Assembly (NCBI GenBank): GCA_900316835.1
Contig: ONEL01000003.1
Coordinates: forward strand, 62,001 to 126,000
Direction of reading: 5' to 3'
DNA length: 64,000 nucleotides
From: an uncultured Prevotellaceae bacterium
GTDB taxonomy: Bacteria > Bacteroidota > Bacteroidia > Bacteroidales > Muribaculaceae
Numbering within the stretch: position 1 is the stretch's first letter; the number at the start of each line of letters is the position of its first letter. Shown piece after piece: positions 33,679-42,357 of this stretch. A model generated the notes under the pieces. That model did no database searches. It saw only the letters and a list, made by a program, of their open reading frames with translations, and was not told the DNA's origin. Both the position numbers and the translations under genes were made by a program.

Positions 33679-36327
33679 ATGAGTCAAGGAGCATTATTTT
33701 ATAAAGCAGACCTACATATTCATTCTTATGGAGTAGGGACTGGTTCGTATGATGTTACAGATATAACGAATACACCGCAAGCTATCGTTGACCTGGCAAT
33801 CTCGAAAGGCTTGAAGGTAATAAGCATCACAGACCACAACCAGTGGCTTAATAGCATGGCAGCTGTTCAGTATGCCGTTGACAAGGATATTTTGGTGGTA
33901 CCCGGTATAGAGGTGAGCACAACACAAGGGCATCTTCTGACCTATTTTGAGACGGTGGATTTGTTGCAACAATTCTATGGCTCATTGACTTTTAATGCAG
34001 ATAAGTCCATTTGCAACCAAAGCATTGTAGAATGTCTTCAAAGAACAGGACAACTGGGTGGAATAGGAGTTCTAGCACATATAACACTAGACTCTGGCTT
34101 TGAGAAAACAATCGGTAGATTTGGACCGCACATGGAAGCTATCTTTCAGTGTCGCTGTCTAATGGGATTGGAAATCACCAGGAAAGAAGATGCTGGCTTA
34201 TATACAGATGCTGATGATAGTACAGACCATAAGCATTTGCTTGAAGTTTGGCGAGGGGTTAATGACAACAAGTTGCACAGAGATTTTGCGAAACTTATGT
34301 CGTCTGACTCGCATGAGTTGGCTAAACTGGGAAATAATATCAATGGCAATAACAGGTTGACTCGAATCAAGATGGCCTCTTTGACATTCCGCTCTTTTAA
34401 GTTGGCTTTTTTGAGTAGCGAATCTCGTGTGAGGCTTGAAGATTATCTGCCTGAACAACGCCCCATTATTACTCATGTGAAGCTGGAAGGTGAATTGCTG
34501 GATGGCGTTGATATAGAGTTGAGCCCCAACCTTACTTGCATCATAGGAAGTAGAGGTGCAGGAAAGTCAACTTTATTAGAATCGATACGCGAAACCACGG
34601 GAGATGAGTCAAAGTCAAAACTGCGCGATTCTGATGTATGGCCCCAAACTGCTTTGATTGACTATATTGACGAGACTGGTCAGCATTTGCAATTGCAAAG
34701 AGATAAGCATGGCTCGGTTGTTAACAGAACGGACCCCACACAGGGAATCACATCTATTCCGATTGAGAGCTATGGGCAGGGTGATACAGCTAATACTATT
34801 CAACATAGCGACGAGAATCCTCAGGTGATTATTGATTTTCTTGATTCGTTCCTCAGTTTAAGTGCACTCAAACAGCAGGATGACCTATTTGTCGAGCAAT
34901 TGAGGAGTAATCAGAGCGAGATGAACAAGCTTAGGGTCAATCTCATAGCTCTACCTGCTGCTCAAAAGAATTTAGAAAATGAAAAAGCCAAACTGAAAAA
35001 GTTAGAGCAGACCAAGGCTGCGGACATAGTGAAATATCATAATGCCTTGATTCAAGAGCGGGAACTAAGAAAATCGCTAATCGGAGACTTAAAAGAACTT
35101 GTAAAAACTTACTCTGAAATATTGGCCAACAGGGATGTTTTTGATAAGGTAGCTGCCATAAGCGAGGAGAATATTGTGGTCGGTAAGGACTTCTTCGCCA
35201 ATGTAAAAGCTATTGTTGATTCCTTTGCTGGGATAGTTGCAGCAAAGTCACAAGAGTTAAAAGAAGCGTTGAAACTTAAGGTTGACGAGTTAAATGTCCA
35301 ATTGCAAGCGTGGAATTCTAAAGAGAAGGAAATACAAGATAAGATTGATGCCAAAAAGGAAGAGTTGACTAAACAAGGCATCCCGTTTGACTTGGGGCAG
35401 ATAAACCAAATATCAAAGGATATTGTTGATTATGACAAAACGGTAAAGAAGCTTCTTGATGACCAAAAGAAATTGAAAGAATTGCAAGCTTCTAGAAAGA
35501 GCCTTATATCTGCTCGCATAGATAACAAAAAGGAGATTACACGCCAACACCTATTGTTTGCGGATAAGATTAATAGAGATCTGAGGAATTCAGTAGATGA
35601 CTTTTTCATTACTGTTAAGTACCAAGAGAACCTGCATGCTCCAGATTTTGCTGATTGTCTTAAACAGATGATGGGTTGGAGGACTTCACAGGTTCCTAAG
35701 GCCAACATCATAGCCCAAAGCATAACGATCTTTGACTTTATAAAAGCAGTCTGTAACAATGATTATGCGCCATTGAGAGCAATTCAGTATAACGGTTCGC
35801 AACTCTTGAACGACGGAGATATTGCTGCTATTTTTCAGACTCTACGTCAGGATTTTCAATATGAAAGTCTGGAGTGTTTAAGATTCGATGATTTACCCCA
35901 GATTATTGTCACAAAATATGTAGATACTGGAGGAGTAAGGAAACCTATTATTAGGCGCATATCCCATCTTTCATTGGGGCAACAACAGTCTGTTTTGCTA
36001 GGTATTTTACTTCTTTCAGATTCAACAAAACCATTATTGATAGATCAACCAGAAGATAATCTTGATAGCGAGTTTATTTATAAGACAATAGTAAAGACTC
36101 TCCGAAAGATAAAGGAGCAACGGCAGGTTATTATTGTTACACATAATCCTAATATTGCTGTGCTTGGAGATGCAGAGCTGATAATTCCGTTAAAAAGCAC
36201 AAATAACAAAGCTATGATTATTTCCTCTGGGTCTATTGACAATTCTGACACAGTAGAACTTTGCTGTCAAATATTGGAAGGAGGCGAGTCTGCATTTAAA
36301 CAAAGACAGGAGATATATGGATTTTAA
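33679..36327 (+). CDS. PHP-domain phosphoesterase fused to SMC-like AAA ATPase (TrlF-like)
   Basis: 882 residues. N-terminal PHP domain (1-260): KADLHIHSYG, ISITDHNQW, VVPGIEVS, VLAHITLDSG and MSSDSHELAKLG, the metal-binding set. Then ATPase: CIIGSRGAGKSTLLESI (Walker A, about 287-303), coiled-coil arms (about 405-640), signature-like LSLGQQQSVLLGILLL, Walker B LLIDQPEDNLDSEF and switch His in IIVTHNP. Nuclease-type PHP with SMC-type ATPase is the plan of TrlF-like proteins and some phage-defence ATPases. It follows DUF3307 by 71 bp and is probably in the same operon. The ATG at 33679 is used; a TTG one codon upstream is less likely. Confidence 0.85.
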   Translation: MSQGALFYKADLHIHSYGVGTGSYDVTDITNTPQAIVDLAISKGLKVISITDHNQWLNSMAAVQYAVDKDILVVPGIEVSTTQGHLLTYFETVDLLQQFYGSLTFNADKSICNQSIVECLQRTGQLGGIGVLAHITLDSGFEKTIGRFGPHMEAIFQCRCLMGLEITRKEDAGLYTDADDSTDHKHLLEVWRGVNDNKLHRDFAKLMSSDSHELAKLGNNINGNNRLTRIKMASLTFRSFKLAFLSSESRVRLEDYLPEQRPIITHVKLEGELLDGVDIELSPNLTCIIGSRGAGKSTLLESIRETTGDESKSKLRDSDVWPQTALIDYIDETGQHLQLQRDKHGSVVNRTDPTQGITSIPIESYGQGDTANTIQHSDENPQVIIDFLDSFLSLSALKQQDDLFVEQLRSNQSEMNKLRVNLIALPAAQKNLENEKAKLKKLEQTKAADIVKYHNALIQERELRKSLIGDLKELVKTYSEILANRDVFDKVAAISEENIVVGKDFFANVKAIVDSFAGIVAAKSQELKEALKLKVDELNVQLQAWNSKEKEIQDKIDAKKEELTKQGIPFDLGQINQISKDIVDYDKTVKKLLDDQKKLKELQASRKSLISARIDNKKEITRQHLLFADKINRDLRNSVDDFFITVKYQENLHAPDFADCLKQMMGWRTSQVPKANIIAQSITIFDFIKAVCNNDYAPLRAIQYNGSQLLNDGDIAAIFQTLRQDFQYESLECLRFDDLPQIIVTKYVDTGGVRKPIIRRISHLSLGQQQSVLLGILLLSDSTKPLLIDQPEDNLDSEFIYKTIVKTLRKIKEQRQVIIVTHNPNIAVLGDAELIIPLKSTNNKAMIISSGSIDNSDTVELCCQILEGGESAFKQRQEIYGF

Positions 36328-36506
36328 TGTGGCAATATTTCTTAATTCAATCTAAAAAGACTACTTATGCGGTCAACTAATAAAAGTTAAAAACGTTAAA
36401 TCTTCATCTTTTTCGTCATCTCCATAATCATCGACAACACTTTTCTACCGTTTAGAATAAAATCGACTGAAATACAGTTGGTTGCAAATTCTCTTATTGT
36501 TTTGGC

Positions 36507-37337
36507 TTGTCTACAATAACTCTTCCTAATTCGATTATATCTATCGGTAATGATGCGTTTTGGGCTTGCCATAGTCTAACTAGCATAGACATTCCAAGTT
36601 CAGTAACTTCGGTTGGTACTGGCGTATTTAGCCATTGCAATAACTTAACAGAAATTACAGTTGATAGTGACAACCAGAATTATGACTCTCGCAATAATAG
36701 TAATACTATAATTGAAACTGCAACAAACACACTCATAGCTGGATGTGAAAATTCTATCATCCCCAACTCGGTGACGAAGATTGGTGACTGTGCCTTTGGT
36801 GGTTGCAGCAGCTTGACCTCGGTGAGCATCCCCAACTCGGTGACGACGATTGGCGGCGGGGCATTCTGGTATTGCACTGGCTTGACAGAGATAACGATAC
36901 CCAATTCGGTGACATCGATTGGCTTTGGAGCCTTCGGTGGTTGCTCTGGCTTGACATCATTCAAAAGTAGAATCCTAAGTCCAGATAAGGTGGTTTCAAA
37001 GTCTTTTTTTGAACCCTATGAACCCAGCTGGATAATAAATGGTGCGTTTTACGGAGTCGACAAAAACAACTGTACATTATATGTGCCTCAAGGCACAAAG
37101 GATATCTATCAAGCAACACCGGAGTGGAGCTATTTTTTTGTCAATATCGTCAAGGTACCATTTGCTCCTGGCGATGTGAACTATGATGATGAGTGCACCG
37201 GTAGCGACGTAACGGCGCTTTACAACTTTATCCTCTACAACGATAGCAGCGCTATTGTCAATGGCGACCAAAATGGCGACGGCGAAGTGACCGGTAGCGA
37301 TGTTACAGCTGTTTATAACATCATCCTGGGTCTATAA
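36507..37337 (+). pseudogene. Headless BspA-type LRR protein with dockerin-like tail
   Basis: 276 codons beginning inside a leucine-rich repeat (no ATG or signal peptide; the first usable codon is a TTG). Repeats of the BspA/LRR_5 type with SVTSIGFGAFGGCSGLTS pattern run to about 165, then a beta segment and a C-terminal dockerin-like pair of calcium loops: DVNYDDECTGSDVTALYN and DQNGDGEVTGSDVTAVYN, ending IILGL. The same tail closes the protein at 50673-52799. The missing signal peptide and the abrupt start suggest a 5' deletion; alternatively the start is a recombined cassette. An 12-bp terminator hairpin follows. Confidence 0.65.
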
Positions 37338-37360
37338 CAAGCACTAAATAGTCACGTTTT

Positions 37361-37394
37361 CAGGCACTACTCGGCTTATGTTGAGTAGTGCCTG
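37361..37394 (+). terminator. Terminator after the LRR gene
   Basis: CAGGCACTACTC and GAGTAGTGCCTG form a perfect 12-bp stem with a 10-nt loop, followed by ATTATTT. Confidence 0.75.
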
Positions 37395-37951
37395 ATTATT
37401 TGCAAATACTCAAAAACTTGTCGGTCTAGACATTGCTGAATAAGAACAAATAAAACAAATTCATCGCCTAGGGAATTTTATCGAAAAGTCGCGCCTCGCG
37501 GCCCCAAAAAAGCCGGCTCGCGCCGGGAAATTAAAGCGCTGTCGCGCTAAAAGAGATTTTACATTATAGGGGAATTTTAGCGCGAAGCGCCTTTTAAATT
37601 TTAGAGCGTAGCTCTTCAATTTCCATGCGCAGCATGGCGCAAAGGGAGAACCACGAATTGACACTAATTGACACTAATTATCTAGTTGGCGTGGGGGCTT
37701 GAAGTGCCGCCCTGCGGGCGAAAATTGAGGGAGGTTCGCTGTTCGCACACCGTGCCCATGGCACGACTTATGCTGCTCACTCCCTCGAGCTTAAGGTTAA
37801 AGCTTCGCTAAAATTTATTTTAATTGTTTGCAATTGTATGACAAAAAAACTTCCATCAATAGAATGAATATAAATAAAACCCGAGAGCAATTTGGTGATT
37901 TGTTCATTAATTTATAACTTTGCACTAATGAAACACTTAACTTATTGAAAA
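37395..37951. repeat. Gene-free stretch with composite intergenic repeat, copy 2
   Basis: Carries the same words as 29461-29760: AATTTTAGCGCGAAGCGCC, TTTTAGAGCGTAGC and CATGCGCAGCATGGCGC (37571-37640), preceded by GC-rich inverted pieces (37481-37560) and followed by duplicated AATTGACACT (37657-37676). A TTTG-n20-TAACTTTG promoter (37891-37922) closes it. Confidence 0.6.
37891..37922 (+). promoter_or_regulatory. Promoter of the antitoxin-toxin pair
   Basis: TTTG (37891-37894), 20 bp, TAACTTTG (37915-37922): a textbook Bacteroidota promoter, 29 nt before the antitoxin ATG. Confidence 0.7.
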
Positions 37952-38185
37952 ATGGCAAATGTGACATCAATTCCTAAAGAGGGACAAATCTTGGTTGAGA
38001 TAGAGGACATGTCGCTCTTGCAAGACATCAAGAAGGCTATCAAGATGCTTAAAGGCGTGAGAAGCGTGAAATCGGCACGTCGCAAGCGTATGACAGCCTA
38101 TGAAGAATCGATGCTTGATGTGAAAGAAGGACGCGTGAATGAGTATGCGTCGGTCGATGACTTCTTCAAAGCAATGGGTGCGTAA
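37952..38185 (+). CDS. Antitoxin-like protein (YafQ/RelB-type module)
   Basis: 77 residues. N-terminal beta/alpha part (VTSIPKEGQILVEIEDMSLLQDIKKAIKML), a basic middle and a C-terminal helix TAYEESMLDVKEGRVNEYASVDDFFKAM, the usual toxin-wrapping end of Bacteroidota RelB-like antitoxins. Its stop overlaps the toxin start (TAATG). Since the toxin is truncated, this may be an orphan antitoxin. Confidence 0.75.
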   Translation: MANVTSIPKEGQILVEIEDMSLLQDIKKAIKMLKGVRSVKSARRKRMTAYEESMLDVKEGRVNEYASVDDFFKAMGA

Positions 38186-38391
38186 TGGCCTACCGATTAA
38201 AAACAACACACCGCTTTGAAAAGGATGTTAAGCGGTGCATAAAGCGAGGACTCGACATGGGCAAACTCCAAGAAGCCATGACAATATTAAAGGATTTTGG
38301 AAAGCTGCCTCCAAAATATCGCCCACATCTATTACGCGGAAATCGAGTTGGCCAATGGGAATGCCATATCGAACCCCACTGGCTATTATAA
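38185..38391 (+). pseudogene. 3'-truncated YafQ/RelE-family mRNA interferase
   Basis: 68 residues matching the N-terminal three quarters of YafQ-type toxins: KTTHRFEKDVKRCIKRGLDMGKL, LPPKYRPHLLRGNRVGQWECHI and HWLL, then a stop. The family normally continues with a further beta strand and a C-terminal RTGTHSDLF-like end that carries a catalytic His; this is absent in all frames before uvrA (stop at 38404). The break point lies 12 bp from the end of uvrA. Catalytic activity is unlikely. Confidence 0.75.
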
Positions 38392-38403
38392 TCTTGCGCA
38401 GTC

Positions 38404-41235
38404 TCATTTCAATTCATCTTTGAGATATTGTGCGGTGATCGACTGGCTGCACTGTGCCACTTGCTCGGGGGTGCCGGTGGCGATGACCTGTCCACCTCCC
38501 CTACCCCCCTCGGGACCCATGTCGATGATGTAGTCGGCACACTTGATGACGTCCATGTTATGCTCAATGACAATGACGGTGTTACCTTTCGCCACAAGGC
38601 GATTGAGCACTCCAAGCAAAATCTTGATGTCCTCGAAGTGCAGGCCGGTTGTGGGCTCGTCGAGGATGTAAACAGTTTTGCCGGTGTCTTTCTTCGAGAG
38701 CTCGGCTGCAAGTTTCACGCGCTGGCTCTCACCGCCCGAGAGAGTGCTCGAGGGCTGCCCTAGCTTGATGTAGCCCAATCCCACATCTTGCAACACCTTG
38801 ATTTTGTGCAACAGTCCGGGTATCGCCTCAAAGAACTCCACAGCCTGATTAATGGTCATGTCGAGAACGTCGGCGATTGACTTACCCTTAAATCGCACCT
38901 CGAGCGTCTCGCGATTGTAGCGCTTGCCACCACACGCCTCGCACGGCACCAGCACGTCGGGCAGGAAGTTCATTTCCACCGTTTTGTAGCCGTTGCCTTT
39001 GCAAGCCTCGCAACGCCCGCCACTGGTATTGAACGAGAATCGTCCAGGCTTGTAACCGCGAATCTTAGCCTCGGGCAAGTTGACAAAGAGGTTGCGGATG
39101 TCGGTAAAAATATTAGTATAAGTTGCGGCATTCGAGCGTGGCGTGCGCCCCAGTGGTGACTGGTCGACTGTGACAACCTTGTCAATGTGCTCCAGCCCCT
39201 CTATAGCATCGTAAGGCAAAGGCTCGGTGAGCGAGCGATAAAACTTTTGGCTCAAAATGGGTTGCAGGGTGCCATTGATGAGCGACGACTTGCCACTGCC
39301 ACTAACGCCCGTGACACAAATGAAAGTGCCTAGCGGAATCTCAACATCCACATTCTTGAGGTTGTTGCCACAACAGCCCCGTAGCACTATCTTCTTGCCG
39401 TTGCCAGGGCGACGCTCGTCAGGAATTTCAATCTTAGCTTCACCATTGAGGTAGCTAGCGGTGATGGTGTGAGCCTTGAGCAACTGCTTGGGAGTGCCGG
39501 CAAACACCACATTGCCACCTCGACGCCCCGCCTTGGGCCCGATGTCGACCACATAGTCGGCTTCGAGCATCATGTCACGGTCGTGCTCCACCACCACGAT
39601 GGTGTTGCCCTCGTCGCGCAACTTCTTGAGCGAATTGATGAGTCGCTGATTATCGCGCTGATGCAGCCCAATGCTAGGCTCATCGAGGATGTAGAGCACA
39701 TTGACCAGTTGCGAGCCAATTTGCGTGGCGAGCCTGATGCGCTGGCTTTCTCCCCCCGACAGCGAAGCACTGGCTCGGTTGAGTGAAACGTAGTCGAGCC
39801 CCACGTCGAGCATAAAGTTCAAGCGGCTCGTTATCTCTTTCACTACTTCCTGCGCGATTGCCCACTGCCGCTCCGGAACATTGTTCTTCAAGTCGAGCAT
39901 CCAGTCGCGCAGCTCGGCAATATCCATGCGTGCCAGCTGGGCAATGTTTTTGCCAGCGATGCGGAACTGCAACGCCACCCTGTTCAGGCGGTCGCCATGG
40001 CACTCGGGGCACACCGTGCGCGAGAAAAATTGTCCCGCCCACTTTTGCGCCTTGGAAGTAGCGTTTTCGCTTTGCTGCATCTCAATGTATTTCACCAGCC
40101 CTTCGTAACTGAGGAAATAGTTACTGGTGCTCATTGTCTCGTTCTTTATGTTAAGCCGCTCATCGGTACCGTTCATGATGTCGTCGATAGCTTCCTCGGG
40201 CAGGTCCTTAATGGGAGTGTCGAGCGAGACACCATATTTTTCACAGATGGCTTGAATTTGCCAGAATATAAGTGAATTCTTATACTTTCCAAGCGTAGTA
40301 ATACCACCCGCCCTAATCGACAACGATGTGTCGGGCATTATTTTCTCCTTGTCAATGATATTGACAAAGCCTAGTCCCTTGCATCGAGGGCATGCACCCT
40401 GTGGAGAGTTGAATGAAAATGAGTGAGGCGCCGGCTCAGGATAGGAAAGCCCGGTAGCAGGGTCCATGAGCGAACGACTATAATGCTCCACCGCCTGCGT
40501 CTCGGCGTCCATCACAAGCAACTGCCCATCACCCTGCTTGAAGCATGTGTTGATAGTGTCGCGCAAGCGAGTTTCGTCCTTGCGCGCCACCTTCAGGCGG
40601 TCTACCACCAGCTCCACATCGTGGTTGCGATAGCGGTCGAGCTTCATGCCAAAAGTTATTTCTCGCATCTCTCCGTCCACTCTCACATTGAGGTAACCTT
40701 TCTTGCGGAGTTGCTCAAAGAGATCCTTATAGTGTCCCTTGCGCCCCTTTACCAGCGGCGCGAGCAGGTAGATCTTCTTGCCGTCGAAGCGTTCAAGGAT
40801 AAGCGCCAGAATTTTATCGAGCGAGTATTTTACCATTTTCTCGCCCGAGAGGTAGCTATAGGCATCGCTGGCTCGGGCAAAGAGCAAGCGCAGGTAGTCA
40901 TAGACCTCGGTTGTAGTCCCCACGGTAGAGCGTGGATTCTTGTTGGTGGTCTTCTGCCCTATCGAAATCACAGGATTCAGTCCCGAGATTTTATCCACAT
41001 CGGGGCGTTCAAGCACGCCCAGCATGTTTCGAGCATAGCTTGAGAAAGTCTCCAAATAACGTCGTTGCCCCTCGGCAAAGATTGTATCGAAAGCCAGCGA
41101 CGACTTTCCACTACCACTGAGACCTGTTATCACGCTCAGTTTGTAGTGTGGCAAGTCAACATCAATATTCTTGAGATTGTGTACCCGTGCACCCAGCACG
41201 CTCACACAGTCGGTTTCCTTTCCGTTAAACTTCAT
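38404..41235 (-). CDS. uvrA: UvrABC system protein A
   Basis: 943 residues. Damage-recognition ATPase of nucleotide excision repair. Two ABC domains: Walker A GLSGSGKSSLAF (about 38-49) and GVSGSGKSSLING, signatures SLSGGESQRIRLA and TLSGGESQRVKLA, Walker B LYILDEPSIGLH and VYILDEPTTGLH. Zinc module two is intact (CEACKGNGYK, CEACGGKRYN). In the first zinc site only CPRC (282-285) remains; the upstream pair that other UvrA proteins have reads SLMDPATGLSYPEP here, with no Cys. Convergent with the truncated toxin gene. Confidence 0.95.
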   Translation of the reverse strand: MKFNGKETDCVSVLGARVHNLKNIDVDLPHYKLSVITGLSGSGKSSLAFDTIFAEGQRRYLETFSSYARNMLGVLERPDVDKISGLNPVISIGQKTTNKNPRSTVGTTTEVYDYLRLLFARASDAYSYLSGEKMVKYSLDKILALILERFDGKKIYLLAPLVKGRKGHYKDLFEQLRKKGYLNVRVDGEMREITFGMKLDRYRNHDVELVVDRLKVARKDETRLRDTINTCFKQGDGQLLVMDAETQAVEHYSRSLMDPATGLSYPEPAPHSFSFNSPQGACPRCKGLGFVNIIDKEKIMPDTSLSIRAGGITTLGKYKNSLIFWQIQAICEKYGVSLDTPIKDLPEEAIDDIMNGTDERLNIKNETMSTSNYFLSYEGLVKYIEMQQSENATSKAQKWAGQFFSRTVCPECHGDRLNRVALQFRIAGKNIAQLARMDIAELRDWMLDLKNNVPERQWAIAQEVVKEITSRLNFMLDVGLDYVSLNRASASLSGGESQRIRLATQIGSQLVNVLYILDEPSIGLHQRDNQRLINSLKKLRDEGNTIVVVEHDRDMMLEADYVVDIGPKAGRRGGNVVFAGTPKQLLKAHTITASYLNGEAKIEIPDERRPGNGKKIVLRGCCGNNLKNVDVEIPLGTFICVTGVSGSGKSSLINGTLQPILSQKFYRSLTEPLPYDAIEGLEHIDKVVTVDQSPLGRTPRSNAATYTNIFTDIRNLFVNLPEAKIRGYKPGRFSFNTSGGRCEACKGNGYKTVEMNFLPDVLVPCEACGGKRYNRETLEVRFKGKSIADVLDMTINQAVEFFEAIPGLLHKIKVLQDVGLGYIKLGQPSSTLSGGESQRVKLAAELSKKDTGKTVYILDEPTTGLHFEDIKILLGVLNRLVAKGNTVIVIEHNMDVIKCADYIIDMGPEGGRGGGQVIATGTPEQVAQCSQSITAQYLKDELK

Positions 41236-41276
41236 TTAGGGTGTAGTGTGTGTGTGTTCAGTGAGTGTGTAGAACT

Positions 41277-42215
41277 TTAGTCAATAACCCAGTTATCGTT
41301 ATATACCTCTATCTCGGTCTTGCTGCGGTAGAGTGCGTCCTGCTTGGGCACCTTTACCTTGTAGACCTTGCCCGAGGCATTGGGCAACTTAGTACTTCTT
41401 ATCCAAGGGTTAGCGTCGCGCAACTGAGCATAAGTCAAGCCATGGTCCTTGGCCCAAGTCACCCAGCTCGCTACCGGAGTGCTAATCTCAACCACATCAC
41501 ACTCGATGGGTTGATAGAGCTGATTGCTACGCAAGCGGTAGCCATATTGCTTAGGATTTTGCAAAAAAATCTTGTAGGCCAGGATGCGGAACACATAACG
41601 TGAAGTTTCGTTTACCAGCCGCAAGTCGAATGAAGTGTTCACTTGCTGGTTTGACAACTCGGCCGAAATTTTTCCCATGCCGGCATTGTAGCTGGCGCAC
41701 ACGGTAGCCCAGTTGCCATATTTACTGTAGGCATTGCGCAGATACTTGCAAGCCGCCACGGTTTCCTTCTCGGGGTCGTAGCGCTCGTCAACGTCGTCAT
41801 TGACTTCAAGCCCATATTGCTTACCCGTTGCTGGCATGAATTGCCAGATGCCCGCAGCCTTAGCAGGCGAGAAAGCATTGATATCGAGCGAGCTCTCGGC
41901 TACAGCAAGATAAATCAAGTCCTCGGGCATATTGTTCTCCTTCAAGATTTCTATTAAGCGAGGAAACAATCGATTAGCGCGCTTGATGATGAGCGATGTG
42001 GTGGTTTGACCGTAGATGGTTGTGATGAGTTCACGGTCGAGACGCTCGGCCATGTCGATGCGGTCAAAACTGATGTGGTCGCCACAGAAGTTTATCGACG
42101 CGGGGACATCGGGCGAAGCCACAGTCATAAATCCATCACTCAGGCGCTGAGCACTAGCTACTAGCGACACAGCGCACACAATTGCAATCACTAAAATAGG
42201 CTTGATATATTTCAT
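41277..42215 (-). CDS. Secreted lytic murein transglycosylase (MltD-like)
   Basis: 312 residues. Signal peptide MKYIKPILVIAIVCAVSLVASAQ, then an SLT domain (about 90-220): YLAVAESSLDINAFSPAKAAGIWQFMPATGKQYGL with the catalytic Glu in AESS, ATVCASYNAG, and SRYVFRILAYK. The C-terminal 60 residues lack a clear LysM but contain VASWVTWAKDHGLTYAQLRDANPW, a LysM-like segment. Cleaves peptidoglycan glycan strands. A 16-copy GTTGTCA heptamer array begins 5 nt upstream of its ATG, inside its leader or promoter. Confidence 0.9.
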   Translation of the reverse strand: MKYIKPILVIAIVCAVSLVASAQRLSDGFMTVASPDVPASINFCGDHISFDRIDMAERLDRELITTIYGQTTTSLIIKRANRLFPRLIEILKENNMPEDLIYLAVAESSLDINAFSPAKAAGIWQFMPATGKQYGLEVNDDVDERYDPEKETVAACKYLRNAYSKYGNWATVCASYNAGMGKISAELSNQQVNTSFDLRLVNETSRYVFRILAYKIFLQNPKQYGYRLRSNQLYQPIECDVVEISTPVASWVTWAKDHGLTYAQLRDANPWIRSTKLPNASGKVYKVKVPKQDALYRSKTEIEVYNDNWVID

Positions 42216-42219
42216 AAGA

Positions 42220-42336
42220 GTTGTCAGTTGTCAGTTGTCAGTTATCAGTTGTCAGTTATCAGTTGTCAGTTATCAGTTGTCAGTTGTCAGTTGTCAGTTG
42301 TCAGTTATCAGTTGTCAGTTATCAGTTGTCAGTTGT
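42220..42336. repeat. Heptamer tandem repeat, 16 copies of GTT(G/A)TCA
   Basis: Sixteen perfect 7-bp units (order of variants G G G A G A G A G G G G A G A G), then a partial GTTGT. It lies between the stop of the 42358 gene and the start codon of the transglycosylase gene, both on the minus strand. Confidence 0.95.
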
Positions 42337-42357
42337 GGGTATTGCCTTGTTTACTTA

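Noticed and set aside
38185..38423. Toxin rescued by a frameshift
   Set aside because: The alternative frame after the break gives IILRSLISIHL, which does not resemble the conserved YafQ end.
40423..41043. 206-codon frame opposite uvrA
   Set aside because: Shadow of uvrA; the composition is mirror-like and there is no start-site evidence.
42220..42336. CRISPR array at the heptamer region
   Set aside because: Units of 7 bp without spacers; no cas genes anywhere in the window.
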